Shown here: piece after piece, positions 54,923-63,759 of the stretch
Layout: each line of letters opens with the position of its first letter
Position numbering within the stretch: position 1 is the first letter of the stretch
Source of the DNA: JADJOY01 sp046331705 [NCBI: bacterium]
GTDB lineage: Bacteria > JADJOY01
Direction of reading: 5' to 3'
Length of the DNA stretch: 64,000 nucleotides
Assembly: GCA_046331705.1 (NCBI GenBank)
Contig: JAXLQJ010000007.1
Span: 62,001-126,000 of the forward strand
The notes under the pieces: generated by a model
What the model saw: only the letters and a program-made list of their open reading frames with translations
What the model was told of the DNA's origin: nothing
Database searches by the model: none
Program-made: the position numbers and the translations under genes

Positions 54923-56301
54923 GTCCGAAACGCCCATTCCATCACCCGCCACCCCGCGCTCATGCCCCGCGCGATCCCGCCGAGCCCGCGGCCGAAGCCG
55001 AGCAGCTCCAGGATCGCGCGCGGCCGCAAGTAGAAACGTAGATAGGCCTCGCGCAAGAGCCGCGCGAGCGATCGATCGTCCCAAGCCGGCCCCATCGCCG
55101 TGAGCCGCCGCGCCTCGGCGTCGAGCGGGCTCAACGCCGGGCTCTCGCGGATCCACCCCTCGCGCTCGGCCATGGCGTGCAGCGGCGTCGACTCGAAGGG
55201 CGAGAGCGTCGAGAACTGTGCGTAGGTGGGGGCGATCTCCGTGGCCAGGCGAATCGTCTCTCGGGCCTGCGCATGCGTCTGCGTCGGCAAGCCCAAGATG
55301 AAGTAGGCGAGCGTCGTCACCTCTTCCTCGCGACAGAGCTGGAACGCGCGGCGGACGTGCTCGACGCGAAACCCCTTGCGCAAGAACGCCAGCCCTTCGT
55401 CCGAGCCGTTGTCGACGCCGAACGCGAGCATCGCCAGGCCGGCACGCTTCATCAGCCGCAGCAGCTCGCGGTCCACCTGCTCGACGCGCGCCTCGGCCTT
55501 CCACCGAAAGCGCAGGCCACGGCGCAGGATCTCCTCGCAGATCGCGACCACTCGATCGCGCCGGAGCGTGAAGAGATCGTCGTAGAAGATCACGAACGGC
55601 GGCTCGTCGCCGTGGACCAGGCGCGCCAGCTCCTCGCCCACCGCGTGCGCCGAACGCGCGCGATACGGGTCGCCGTGCACGGCTTTCTCGCAGAAGATGC
55701 AGCGAAAGGGACAACCGCGTGAAGTTATCGCCGTCGCGATCCGCGCGGTTCGCCACAGCGGATAGCGATAGCCCTTCGCCGGCAGCAGATGACGGGCCGG
55801 CAGCGGCAGCGCGTCGAGATCGGCGATCGGCGCGGGTGGCGGCCCCTCCTGGTCACGCGTGACCACGCCGGCGATGCGCGCCGCCGATCCGGGGTCACCC
55901 GCGGCAACGCTCGCGACCAGCGCCGCGAACGAGCGCTCGCCTTCACCGCGCACCACGAACGAGGCCTCGGGAATCTCGTCGAAGATCCGCGCGCCGCGCA
56001 CGGTGGCATGCGGGCCGCCGATCACGACCGGCACGCCGAGCGGCTCGAGCACGCGGGCGGCGCGCACCGTGTCCTCGAACACCGGGGTCAGCCCGCCCAA
56101 GCCGATCAGCTCGGGCGCGAAGCGGCGCGCGCGAGCGAGCAAGCGCTCCCCCTCGAGGCGCTCGACGCGCGCGTCGAGCAAGCCCACGTCGTGCCCCTGA
56201 GCCTCGAGGCTTCCCGCCAGGTAGAGCAGACCGAGCGGCGGGACGCTCACGCCGCTTTCCGGGCGACGACGGCGGGGCGGCTGAACCAGAAGAACGCGCA
56301 T
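54919..56301 (-). CDS. B12-binding-domain radical SAM protein
   Basis: The 460-residue protein has MRVLLVQPPRRRRPESGVSV and LGLLYLAGSLEAQGHDVGLL at the N-terminus and VVIGGPHATVRGARIFDEIP next. The cluster motif CPFRCIFCEKAV is near residue 196, and AYFILGLPTQTHAQA lies in the barrel. It ends in a basic helical region. The ATG at 56301 was chosen for the family start; the frame continues upstream to 56421 without recognisable sequence. It is coupled by ATGA to the SPASM-type gene. Confidence 0.83.
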   Translation of the reverse strand: MRVLLVQPPRRRRPESGVSVPPLGLLYLAGSLEAQGHDVGLLDARVERLEGERLLARARRFAPELIGLGGLTPVFEDTVRAARVLEPLGVPVVIGGPHATVRGARIFDEIPEASFVVRGEGERSFAALVASVAAGDPGSAARIAGVVTRDQEGPPPAPIADLDALPLPARHLLPAKGYRYPLWRTARIATAITSRGCPFRCIFCEKAVHGDPYRARSAHAVGEELARLVHGDEPPFVIFYDDLFTLRRDRVVAICEEILRRGLRFRWKAEARVEQVDRELLRLMKRAGLAMLAFGVDNGSDEGLAFLRKGFRVEHVRRAFQLCREEEVTTLAYFILGLPTQTHAQARETIRLATEIAPTYAQFSTLSPFESTPLHAMAEREGWIRESPALSPLDAEARRLTAMGPAWDDRSLARLLREAYLRFYLRPRAILELLGFGRGLGGIARGMSAGWRVMEWAFRT

Positions 56302-56439
56302 CGAGCGACGAACGAGGTCGGCGGGAAACCGGGAGTGGCGGCGGCGCGTTCCGAGGGGAAAACGAGTGTCCCCTTCCCACCCCCACGCGTCAATGGTCGG
56401 GCGCGGGCGCTCGGCGAACACTCCCTGGCCGCGGCGTGC

Positions 56440-57537
56440 TCAGTCCGTCCACGCGATGTCGTGGAGGGTGAGCCCGTCGCGCCGGATCCAGCCGTAGATC
56501 GCGCGCGGCGAGATCCTTCGCTCGCGCCGGAGGCGCCAGCGCGCCGCCAGCATCCGCGGCACGCCGATCCAACCGTCGGCGAGGCTCCGCAGCGCGGCGC
56601 CGATCAGCCCCGCGCCGCGGGCGCGCTCCTGGAAGCGCGCCGAGGCGCCGCGACCGCGCACCACGCCCCACGCCTGCACGAGATGGCGTACGGCGGTGAG
56701 CGCCGGATTGAGCGCGACCAAGCCGAGCGGAAAATGCTTCGCGACCAGCCACACGCGGTTGCGTTCGACGTGATAGGCCTTGAAGGGCGAATAGGCGCCG
56801 GCCGTGACCGAGCCCACGTGCCACGCGAGCGCATCGGGCACGTACCGGCAACGATAGCCAGCGAGCCGGGCGCGGATGCCGAGCTCGGTGTCCTCGCCGT
56901 ACGCGAAGAAGCGTTCCTCGAGGCCGCCGCAGCCGAGCAACAGCTCGCGGCGATAGAGCGCCGCGGCACCGCTCGGGAAGAGCACGTCACGGCGCGTGTC
57001 GTATTGAGCGCGATCGATCTCGAGCCGGCCCCGGCCCCGGTTGAGGCCGTCGGCCGCGAGCAGATGGCCGGTGGTGTCGAGTCGCCCTGGAGAGCCCGCC
57101 AGCAGCACCTTTCCCGCGCACATCCCCACGCGCGGGTCGCGCTCCGCCTCGGCGATCAACGCGCCAGCCCAATCCGGGTGCGCCCAGGCGTCGTCGTTGA
57201 GCAACAGCACGTAGCGCCCGCGCGCGGCGCGAAGCCCCAGGTTCACGCCTGCCGCGAACCCCGCGTCGTGGCCCGCGACGATCACGGTGACCGCGGCGAG
57301 ATCCGCCGCCCATGCCGCTTCGAGGCGCGCGTCGCGCGCCCGAGCGAGCACCAGCAGGATCTCGAGCTCGACTCCTCGCTGCGCGCGCAGCGAGGCGAGC
57401 GTGACCCGCAGCGGATCCGGCAGGTCGCGGGACACGACGATCGCCGACGCGAGCGGCGAGACCTCGAGCGCGTCCTGCGGCGCGCGAGCGGGATGCGGAG
57501 GCGGAGCCGGCTCGTGCGCGCGCGCCGCGCGGCTCAC
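56440..57537 (-). CDS. GT2 family glycosyltransferase
   Basis: The 365-residue cytosolic enzyme has SAIVVSRDLPDPLRVTLASL, the GT-A core GVNLGLRAARGRYVLLLNDD (NDD metal motif), and FFAYGEDTELGIRARLAGYR, typical of rhamnosyl/glycosyltransferases of envelope polysaccharides. The C-terminal 100 residues are basic and helical with a hydrophobic patch near KHFPLGLVALNPALTAV. Start is the GTG at 57537, overlapping the glnD stop as GTGA. Coupling of a sugar transferase to glnD is unexpected. The donor and acceptor are unknown. Confidence 0.8.
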   Translation of the reverse strand: MSRAARAHEPAPPPHPARAPQDALEVSPLASAIVVSRDLPDPLRVTLASLRAQRGVELEILLVLARARDARLEAAWAADLAAVTVIVAGHDAGFAAGVNLGLRAARGRYVLLLNDDAWAHPDWAGALIAEAERDPRVGMCAGKVLLAGSPGRLDTTGHLLAADGLNRGRGRLEIDRAQYDTRRDVLFPSGAAALYRRELLLGCGGLEERFFAYGEDTELGIRARLAGYRCRYVPDALAWHVGSVTAGAYSPFKAYHVERNRVWLVAKHFPLGLVALNPALTAVRHLVQAWGVVRGRGASARFQERARGAGLIGAALRSLADGWIGVPRMLAARWRLRRERRISPRAIYGWIRRDGLTLHDIAWTD

Positions 57538-60269
57538 GCGTCGCCTGGTGGCGGCAAGGCCGCGAGCAGCCGCTGGCGCAGCTCCGCTTGACGCTCGGGC
57601 TCGGCGATCTTCCGACCCTCGCGATCCGTGACGTAGAACGAGTCCGTCACCTGATCCGCCTGGGTCGAGATCTTGGCGAGGTGGATGTCGAGGCCGAGCT
57701 CGGTCATCACCGACGCGATCGAATGAAGCAAGCCCACACGATCGGTGGCGAACACGTCCACGACGGTGGCCGTGCCCGAGCTCGAGTTGTCGATCTCGAC
57801 CCGGTCGGGAACCCGCCGTGGCGCCATCGTGCGCAAGGCGCTCGGCGGCTTGCCGAGATCGCCGAGCCCCGCGAGGTCGCGCTCGCCGCGAACCACCGCC
57901 TCGGCGTCCTTGAGCACGCGTTCCCAGCGTGCCGCCGCGGCCGCGTGCGGCGTCATGAACGAAGCCGATACCTGGAAGGTGTCGATCGCGATGCCGTTGG
58001 TCGTGGTCGCGAGCTGCGCGCCGTTGATGTTCACACCGTGCGCCGCGAGCACCCCGCACAGATCGCGGAAGAGCCCCGGTCGGTCGTGGGCCGCGACGGC
58101 GAGCGTGGCGAACGCGCCGGCCGGCTCCGCGAGCACCCGGCTCGCGAACCCGTCGGCCTCCACCTCCTGCGCCAGGAACGCGTAGCGCAGGCACCAGCGC
58201 GGGTTGCTGCGCAGGAAGAACGCGGGCGGCAGCCGCTCGAGGAATCCCTGCGCGCTGCCGTCGATCCCGTGACGCGCGAGCAGCTGCGCCAGGAGCTCGC
58301 GCCGCGCTGCCCATCGCGCCTCGACGTCCGAGCGGAAATCGCCGCTGTCGAAGACCCGCTTCGCCTTGACGTAGAGATCGTCGAGCAGGTGCGCCTTCCA
58401 CGGCGTCCAGGTGCCCGGCCCGACCGCCCGCACGTCGGCGTAGGTGAGCAGGTAGAGCAGCTCCATCTCCTCGAGGGTGCGCACGCGTCTGCAGAAGTTG
58501 GCGATCTCTTCCGGGTCGTCGAGGTTGCGCCGCTGGCTGAAGCGCGACATCAGCAGGTGGACTTGCACCAGGCGCGCCGCCAGCTCGCGCTGCTCGACGG
58601 TCAGCCCGAGACGGTGGCCCGCGTCTTCCACCATGGCGGCACCCTTCTCCGAGTGGCCGCCGCCCAATCCCTTGCCCATGTCGTGGAAGATCACCGCGAG
58701 ATGCAGCACCTCCGGGTCGGTGACCCGCTCCAGCATGCGGCGCAGCCGCGGCGGGCCGTCGTAATCCGTCGCATCCTCGATGCGCCGCAGCTCCCGCACC
58801 GCCACCAGCGTGTGCCGATCCACGGTGTACACGTGGTAGGCGTCGTGCTGGACCAGGCAGACCGCGTGCTCCATCTCGGGCAGCACCCGCGCGAGCAAGC
58901 CCACCTCGTGCATCGCCGTGAGCGCGCGATCGAGGTTCTTGCCGAGCTTCAACATGCCGCGAAACTCTTCGTTCACTGCCGGCACGTCGCACAGGCCGTT
59001 CGAGTCGTCGTGAGCGAGGCGCTCGAGGGTCTCGAGCGTCTTGTGCGAGATCTCGACGCCGTTCTCCTGCGCCAGCCGGAACACGCGGATGCGCGCCGCG
59101 GGATCGCGCTCGAGGAGCCCAGCGTCGGCCACCAGGTACTGGCTGCGCACCACCAGGAATCCATCGCCCACGGCGCGCTTGCGCAGGAACCAGCCGACCT
59201 CCTTCTGGCTCGCGCCGGCGCGGCAGCGCTGGATCATGCGAAAGCCGAAGCGCTGGATGGTGGCGGCGTTGCGATAGTAGTCGCGCATGAACTGCTCGAC
59301 CCCGAGCAACCCGTCGACGGCCCGATAGCCGAACCCTTCCGCCACCTTCTCCTGGAGGTCGAAGCTCAAGCGATCGGTGCGCCGTCCCACCTGGTAGTGC
59401 AGCTCGTTGCGCACGCGCAACAGGAAATCCCACGCCCGCTCCACCTCGTTGAGCGTGCGCCGGGTGAGCACCGCGCGATGCACCAGGTCGTCGAAGCTCG
59501 TGGCGCCGAAATGCACCTGCGCGAGCCACAGCGCCGTGTGCAGATCCCGGAGCCCTCCCTCCGCCTCCTTGATGTTGGGCTCGAGGATGTAGACCGAGCC
59601 GCCGTAGCGCTCGTGGCGCTTCTCCGACTCCTCGATCTTCGCGGCGATGAAGGCCTCCGCCTTGCGTCCGCCGGTCTTCTTCTCGATCGCGCGCCGGCAG
59701 CGCGCCGCGAGCTCCGCGTCGCCCACCACCAACCGCGCATCGAGCATCGCCGTCCGCACCTTCACGTCCTCGACGGCGAGGTCGGCGCACTGCTCGACGG
59801 TGCGATGGCTGAAGCCCACGTCGAGGTGCACGTCCCAGAGCGCGTAGAGGATGCGCTCGGCGACGTTCTCCGAGTACGGCCCCTTCTTCCACGGATGGAG
59901 GAAGACCACGTCGAGGTCCGAATGCGGCGCCAGGTCCTCGCGGCCATAGCCGCCCACGGCCAGCAGCGCCATGCGCTGATCGAGGCTCGGGTTGCGCTCG
60001 AAGTACTCGGCCTCGGAGGCGCGGAAGAGCGTCTGCAGCAGGTGATCGTAGATCTCGGTGGTGAGGCGAACCGCGGTGCGACCCGAGACTCCCTCGCCGT
60101 GGCGCCGCTTCACCCATTCGTTGCCGGCGTCCAGATAGCGGCGGATCGCCGCCGTGTCGGGGAAGGCCCCGTCGGCGACCAGCGATGCCGTGAGGTCCGC
60201 GGGCAGATGCTCGCGCCCGAGGGGAGCGCGCGGCTCGATGGTTTCGGTGAGAGGCGGTGACGAGAACAT
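57534..60269 (-). CDS. glnD: Bifunctional PII uridylyltransferase/uridylyl-removing enzyme GlnD
   Basis: The 911-residue sensor would uridylylate PII proteins in low glutamine and remove UMP when glutamine is high. The nucleotidyltransferase motif VGGYGREDLAPHSDLDVVFL is near residues 105-125. The HD hydrolase motif VIFHDMGKGLGGGHSEKG is near 525-540. Two C-terminal ACT domains follow (about 715-790 and 830-905, beginning FATLAVAAHDRPGLFRDL and VFATDRVGLLHSIASVM). Length is normal. It follows ptsI by 90 bases on the same strand, tying nitrogen sensing to the phosphotransferase cluster. Confidence 0.95.
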   Translation of the reverse strand: MFSSPPLTETIEPRAPLGREHLPADLTASLVADGAFPDTAAIRRYLDAGNEWVKRRHGEGVSGRTAVRLTTEIYDHLLQTLFRASEAEYFERNPSLDQRMALLAVGGYGREDLAPHSDLDVVFLHPWKKGPYSENVAERILYALWDVHLDVGFSHRTVEQCADLAVEDVKVRTAMLDARLVVGDAELAARCRRAIEKKTGGRKAEAFIAAKIEESEKRHERYGGSVYILEPNIKEAEGGLRDLHTALWLAQVHFGATSFDDLVHRAVLTRRTLNEVERAWDFLLRVRNELHYQVGRRTDRLSFDLQEKVAEGFGYRAVDGLLGVEQFMRDYYRNAATIQRFGFRMIQRCRAGASQKEVGWFLRKRAVGDGFLVVRSQYLVADAGLLERDPAARIRVFRLAQENGVEISHKTLETLERLAHDDSNGLCDVPAVNEEFRGMLKLGKNLDRALTAMHEVGLLARVLPEMEHAVCLVQHDAYHVYTVDRHTLVAVRELRRIEDATDYDGPPRLRRMLERVTDPEVLHLAVIFHDMGKGLGGGHSEKGAAMVEDAGHRLGLTVEQRELAARLVQVHLLMSRFSQRRNLDDPEEIANFCRRVRTLEEMELLYLLTYADVRAVGPGTWTPWKAHLLDDLYVKAKRVFDSGDFRSDVEARWAARRELLAQLLARHGIDGSAQGFLERLPPAFFLRSNPRWCLRYAFLAQEVEADGFASRVLAEPAGAFATLAVAAHDRPGLFRDLCGVLAAHGVNINGAQLATTTNGIAIDTFQVSASFMTPHAAAAARWERVLKDAEAVVRGERDLAGLGDLGKPPSALRTMAPRRVPDRVEIDNSSSGTATVVDVFATDRVGLLHSIASVMTELGLDIHLAKISTQADQVTDSFYVTDREGRKIAEPERQAELRQRLLAALPPPGDA

Positions 60270-60359
60270 CGCGTTCGGCCCAGGATTCGCGGGGCCGCGT
60301 AGTATACGGGCCCGAGCGCGCGTTCCGCGAAGCGACGAGCGCGCGGCGCGCGCCGCGCC

Positions 60360-62198
60360 TCAATCGGCGGCGTACATCTCGGGGTAGCGCGCGGCCATCT
60401 CGCGTCGCAGCTGAGCCAGGATGGCCTCGGCGTCGTCGAGCTCGAAGAGCTCGTCCGCGAATTGGCGGCATTCGAGCCGCGTGACCGAGCGCACGATGCG
60501 CTTGATCACCGGGATGGAATGCGGGTTCATGCTGAAGGTGTCGAGCCCCATGCCGAGCAAGAGCATCGTGTAGAGCCCGTCGCTCGCCATCTCGCCGCAC
60601 AGGCTCACCGGAATGTGGGCCGCGCGGCCGGCCTCCACCACCCGCCGAATCATGCGCAGGATCGCGGGATGGGTGGGCTGGTAGAGATCGGCGATCTGCT
60701 CGTTCACGCGATCGATCGCGAGCGAGTACTGGATCAGATCGTTGGTGCCGATGCTCAGGAAGTCGACCTCGCGGGCGATCAGGTCGACGATGGTGGCCGA
60801 GGACGGCGTCTCGATCATGCAGCCCAGCGGCACGCGCTCGTCGAACTCGACTCCACGCGTGCGCAGATCCTGGCGCACCTCCTCGAAGATCCGCCGGCTC
60901 GCGCGGATCTCGGAGAGGCCCGAGACCATCGGCAGCATGATCTGCAAGCGACCGAACGCGCTGGCGCGCAGGATGCCGCGCAGCTGCGCCTTGAAGAGCT
61001 CGGGGTGCTTGAGGCAGAGGCGGATCGCGCGCAGGCCGAGCGCGGGGTTCACCTCGGGCGCGAGGTCGAGCAGCGCCGAGACCTTGTCGCCGCCCAGGTC
61101 GAGGGTGCGGATGATCGCCGGATGCGGCGCGGTGCGCTCGGCCACCTCGCGATAGACGGCGAATTGCTCCTCCTCGCTCGGAAGGTCGTTGCGGTTCATG
61201 TAGAGGAACTCGGTGCGATAGAGCCCGATCCCCTCGCCGCCGGCCTCGATCACCGCGGGAATCTCGCGATTCATCTCGATGTTCGCCGCGAGCTGCACAC
61301 GCTCGCCGTCGAGCGTCACCGCCGGCAGGTGCAGGTCCTTGGCGAGGTCCTGCTCGAAGCGGTGCAGGCGATCGACGAGCCGCAGGTAATGGGCGTAGTC
61401 GTCGCGGGTCGGGTAGAGGATCACCTTCCCCACCCGTCCATCGACGATCAGCGGACAGCCCGACTCGACCCGTCGCGTGACGTTCTCGAGGCCCACCACC
61501 GCGGTGATCTCGAGGGCGCGCGCCATGATCGCCGTGTGGGAGGTGGGCCCGCCGACGTCGGTCAGGAACCCCGCCACGCGATCGGGCGTCATCTGCGCGG
61601 TGTCCGCGGGCGACAGGTCGTGCGCCACCACCACGACCTTGTCGGGAACCTGCGCGAGCTTCTCGTGGGTCTGCCCCGTGAGCCGCATGAGCACGCGGCC
61701 CGCGACGTGGTCGAGGTCGCGGCGCCGCTCGCGGAGGTAGGGATCCTGGATGCCGTCGAAGATCTTCTTGAGCTTGTCGATCTGCTCGCCGAGCGCCGCC
61801 TCGGCGTTGATCTTCTCGGAGCGGATCAGCGCCGCCGTCTCCTCGGCGATCATCCGGTCGTCGAGGATCATCACGTAGGTGTCGAGGATGAAGAGGTGCT
61901 GCGCGAGATCCTTGTCCGGGATCTGGGCGCGCAGGGCCTTCAGGCCCTGCTTGGCCTCCCGCAGCGCTCGGCGGAAGCGCTTGACCTCGGCTTCCACCTC
62001 GGGCTTGCGCAGCTTGCGCAACGCCACGGGCGAGGGCCCGGGATCGAGCAAGAAGGCCTTGCCGATGACGATGCCGGGCGCGACCCCGATACCGTGCAGC
62101 ACGATCGGCTCGCGCGCGAAGCTCGGCTTGTTCGCCGGCCGCGCGCGAGGCTGGGCCTTGCGCCTGCGCTGCTTAACGGTCTTCGCCGAAGCGGGCAT
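60360..62198 (-). CDS. ptsI: PTS enzyme I (phosphoenolpyruvate-protein phosphotransferase)
   Basis: The 612-residue enzyme moves phosphate from phosphoenolpyruvate to HPr. The phospho-histidine motif GGPTSHTAIMARALE places His221. C-terminal PEP-binding signatures are MLPMVSGLSEI, DFLSIGTNDLIQYSLAIDR and LCGEMASDGLYTMLLLGMG. It has a basic 30-residue N-terminal extension (KQRRRKAQPRAR) before the usual GIGVAPGIVIGKAF. The start overlaps the end of ptsH by 26 bases. No sugar-specific membrane components are in the window, so a regulatory chain with EIIA and HPr is likely. Confidence 0.95.
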   Translation of the reverse strand: MPASAKTVKQRRRKAQPRARPANKPSFAREPIVLHGIGVAPGIVIGKAFLLDPGPSPVALRKLRKPEVEAEVKRFRRALREAKQGLKALRAQIPDKDLAQHLFILDTYVMILDDRMIAEETAALIRSEKINAEAALGEQIDKLKKIFDGIQDPYLRERRRDLDHVAGRVLMRLTGQTHEKLAQVPDKVVVVAHDLSPADTAQMTPDRVAGFLTDVGGPTSHTAIMARALEITAVVGLENVTRRVESGCPLIVDGRVGKVILYPTRDDYAHYLRLVDRLHRFEQDLAKDLHLPAVTLDGERVQLAANIEMNREIPAVIEAGGEGIGLYRTEFLYMNRNDLPSEEEQFAVYREVAERTAPHPAIIRTLDLGGDKVSALLDLAPEVNPALGLRAIRLCLKHPELFKAQLRGILRASAFGRLQIMLPMVSGLSEIRASRRIFEEVRQDLRTRGVEFDERVPLGCMIETPSSATIVDLIAREVDFLSIGTNDLIQYSLAIDRVNEQIADLYQPTHPAILRMIRRVVEAGRAAHIPVSLCGEMASDGLYTMLLLGMGLDTFSMNPHSIPVIKRIVRSVTRLECRQFADELFELDDAEAILAQLRREMAARYPEMYAAD

Positions 62199-62448
62199 CG
62201 ATCAGTTCCTTCAAGGCGTTCATCGCCTGAGCGGCATCGTCGCCCTCGGCCTGCACGCGCAGCGGGCTACCGCATGGCGCAGCCAGGATCATCAGGTTCA
62301 TGATGCTCTTGCCGTTGGCCGCCTCACCACGGTGGTGGACGGTGATCTTCGCCTTGAACCGGCTGGCCGTCTGGACGAACAGCGCGGCGGCGCGCGCGTG
62401 CAGGCCCTTCTGGTTCCTGAGCGTGAGCGTCTCCTCGACCGCTTTCAC
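62173..62448 (-). CDS. ptsH: HPr phosphocarrier protein
   Basis: The 91-residue protein has LRNQKGLHARAAALFVQTA with phosphorylatable His17, and GKSIMNLM with Ser48, the target of HPr kinase encoded in the same cluster. Start is GTG at 62448, overlapping the stop of the EIIA gene (GTGA). Its C-terminus overlaps the enzyme I start. Dual His/Ser control of HPr is expected given hprK at the end of the window. Confidence 0.95.
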   Translation of the reverse strand: MKAVEETLTLRNQKGLHARAAALFVQTASRFKAKITVHHRGEAANGKSIMNLMILAAPCGSPLRVQAEGDDAAQAMNALKELIDARFGEDR

Positions 62449-62870
62449 CGAGCGTCTCCGACTGCATGCTTGCGCTGGGCCAAGACCTCGCTCGCGAGCT
62501 GAATGTGTCGCTTGCCGTATTCCTTGAGCTGAGTCCCCAGCTCGGCGAGCGTACGCCCCGTCCGCGAGGTACTAATCTTCATCAACATCGGTAGATTCAC
62601 TCCGGATAGCACATCGACTCGCCCTTCTTCGAGAAACGAGAGGCTCACGTTGGTCGAGGTGCCGCCGAAGAGGTCCGTGAGCACGAGCACGCCATGGCCC
62701 GCCTCGACCGATTGGATCGCCGCCTCGATCGTGGGCCGGATCTGATGCAGCGCCGCCTCGGGCGGCACCTCCACCGCCACGAAGCGCTCGAGCGGCCCCA
62801 CGATGGACTCGACGGCGCTCTTGAGCTCGACGCCCAATCGGCCATGGGCCACGATCACGATTCCGACCAC
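62445..62870 (-). CDS. PTS EIIA of the mannose family
   Basis: The 141-residue protein starts at GTG 62870 (GGGAG six bases upstream) with VVGIVIVAHGRLGVELKSAV, placing the phospho-histidine at His9. It continues VLVLTDLFGGTSTNVSLSFL, a hallmark of EIIA-Man. No EIIB, C or D genes are adjacent, so it probably acts as a regulatory phosphate acceptor. Longer in-frame starts lie inside rapZ and are unlikely. Confidence 0.9.
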   Translation of the reverse strand: MVGIVIVAHGRLGVELKSAVESIVGPLERFVAVEVPPEAALHQIRPTIEAAIQSVEAGHGVLVLTDLFGGTSTNVSLSFLEEGRVDVLSGVNLPMLMKISTSRTGRTLAELGTQLKEYGKRHIQLASEVLAQRKHAVGDAR

Positions 62871-62886
62871 GTCGCGCTCCCGCCTC

Positions 62887-63759
62887 TCACGTCGTCGCCG
62901 CGGGCACCGCGTCCCGATGGCGGACCGAAAACTTACACGATTCGACGTCCTTGAGACGCTCGCCGAGCGCCTCCACGATCGCCACCGAGCGGTGCTTGCC
63001 GCCGGTGCAGCCCACGGCGATCGAGACCAGGTGCTTCCCCTCGCGGTGGTAGCGCGGCAGCAGGAAGCGCAGCAACCCCTCGACGTGGGCGAGGAAGGCC
63101 TCGGCCTCGCCGCCGCGAAACACGAAGGTTCGCACCCGCGGCTCCCGCCCATCGTGGTCGCGCAGCTCGGCCTCGTAGTGCGGATTGGGCAGGAACCGCA
63201 CGTCGAACACCACGTCGGCGTCCTGCGGCAGGCCGTTGCGGAAGCCGAACGACACCAACGCGACCTCGAGCGCCGGAATGCGATCGCGGCCGAACTCTTC
63301 CTGAACGATGCGGCGCAGCGCGTGGACGTTGAGCGAGGAGGTGTCGATCACCCGCTGCGCCATCGCCCGGAACTCGCCCAGCAGCAACCGCTCGTGGGCG
63401 ACGCCGTTCACGATCGACGAGGAGTCGAGGGGATGCGCGCGGCGTACCTCGCGGAAGCGCCGCACCAGGCCCTCCTCACTGCATTCCAGGAAGACCACGG
63501 TGAGCGACGAGACCTCGTCGCGCACGGCGCGCAGCTCGTCGGGAGCGCTGCCCAGGAAGCTCCCCTCGCGGACGTCCATCACCACCAGCACGCGCTCGAG
63601 CTGGGGGCTCGAGCCCTTCGCCAGCTGCACGAAGTCACCGAGCAGCGGCGCCGGCAGGTTGTCGACGCAGTAGTAACCGAGGTCCTCGAACGCCTTGGCG
63701 ACGGTCGTCTTCCCCGAGCCGGAGAGCCCGGTCACGACCACGAGGTTCAGCCCTTCCAC
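62887..63759 (-). CDS. rapZ: RNase adapter/nucleotide-binding protein RapZ
   Basis: The 290-residue protein has the Walker A motif VVTGLSGSGKTT (Lys17). EDLGYYCVDNLP, LECSEEGLVRRFREVRRAHPL and the C-terminal VSIAVGCTGGKHRSVAIVE are the family signature. In enterobacteria RapZ controls amino-sugar synthesis via a small RNA; in other lineages it is a nucleotide-binding regulator. The start is GTG at 63759 with AAGGG upstream, overlapping the end of hprK by 13 bases. Length matches the family. Confidence 0.93.
   Translation of the reverse strand: MEGLNLVVVTGLSGSGKTTVAKAFEDLGYYCVDNLPAPLLGDFVQLAKGSSPQLERVLVVMDVREGSFLGSAPDELRAVRDEVSSLTVVFLECSEEGLVRRFREVRRAHPLDSSSIVNGVAHERLLLGEFRAMAQRVIDTSSLNVHALRRIVQEEFGRDRIPALEVALVSFGFRNGLPQDADVVFDVRFLPNPHYEAELRDHDGREPRVRTFVFRGGEAEAFLAHVEGLLRFLLPRYHREGKHLVSIAVGCTGGKHRSVAIVEALGERLKDVESCKFSVRHRDAVPAATT

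Noticed and set aside
57588-60260. 890-codon plus-strand open frame opposite glnD
   Set aside because: It mirrors glnD codons exactly and has no domain or start signal; glnD is unambiguous.
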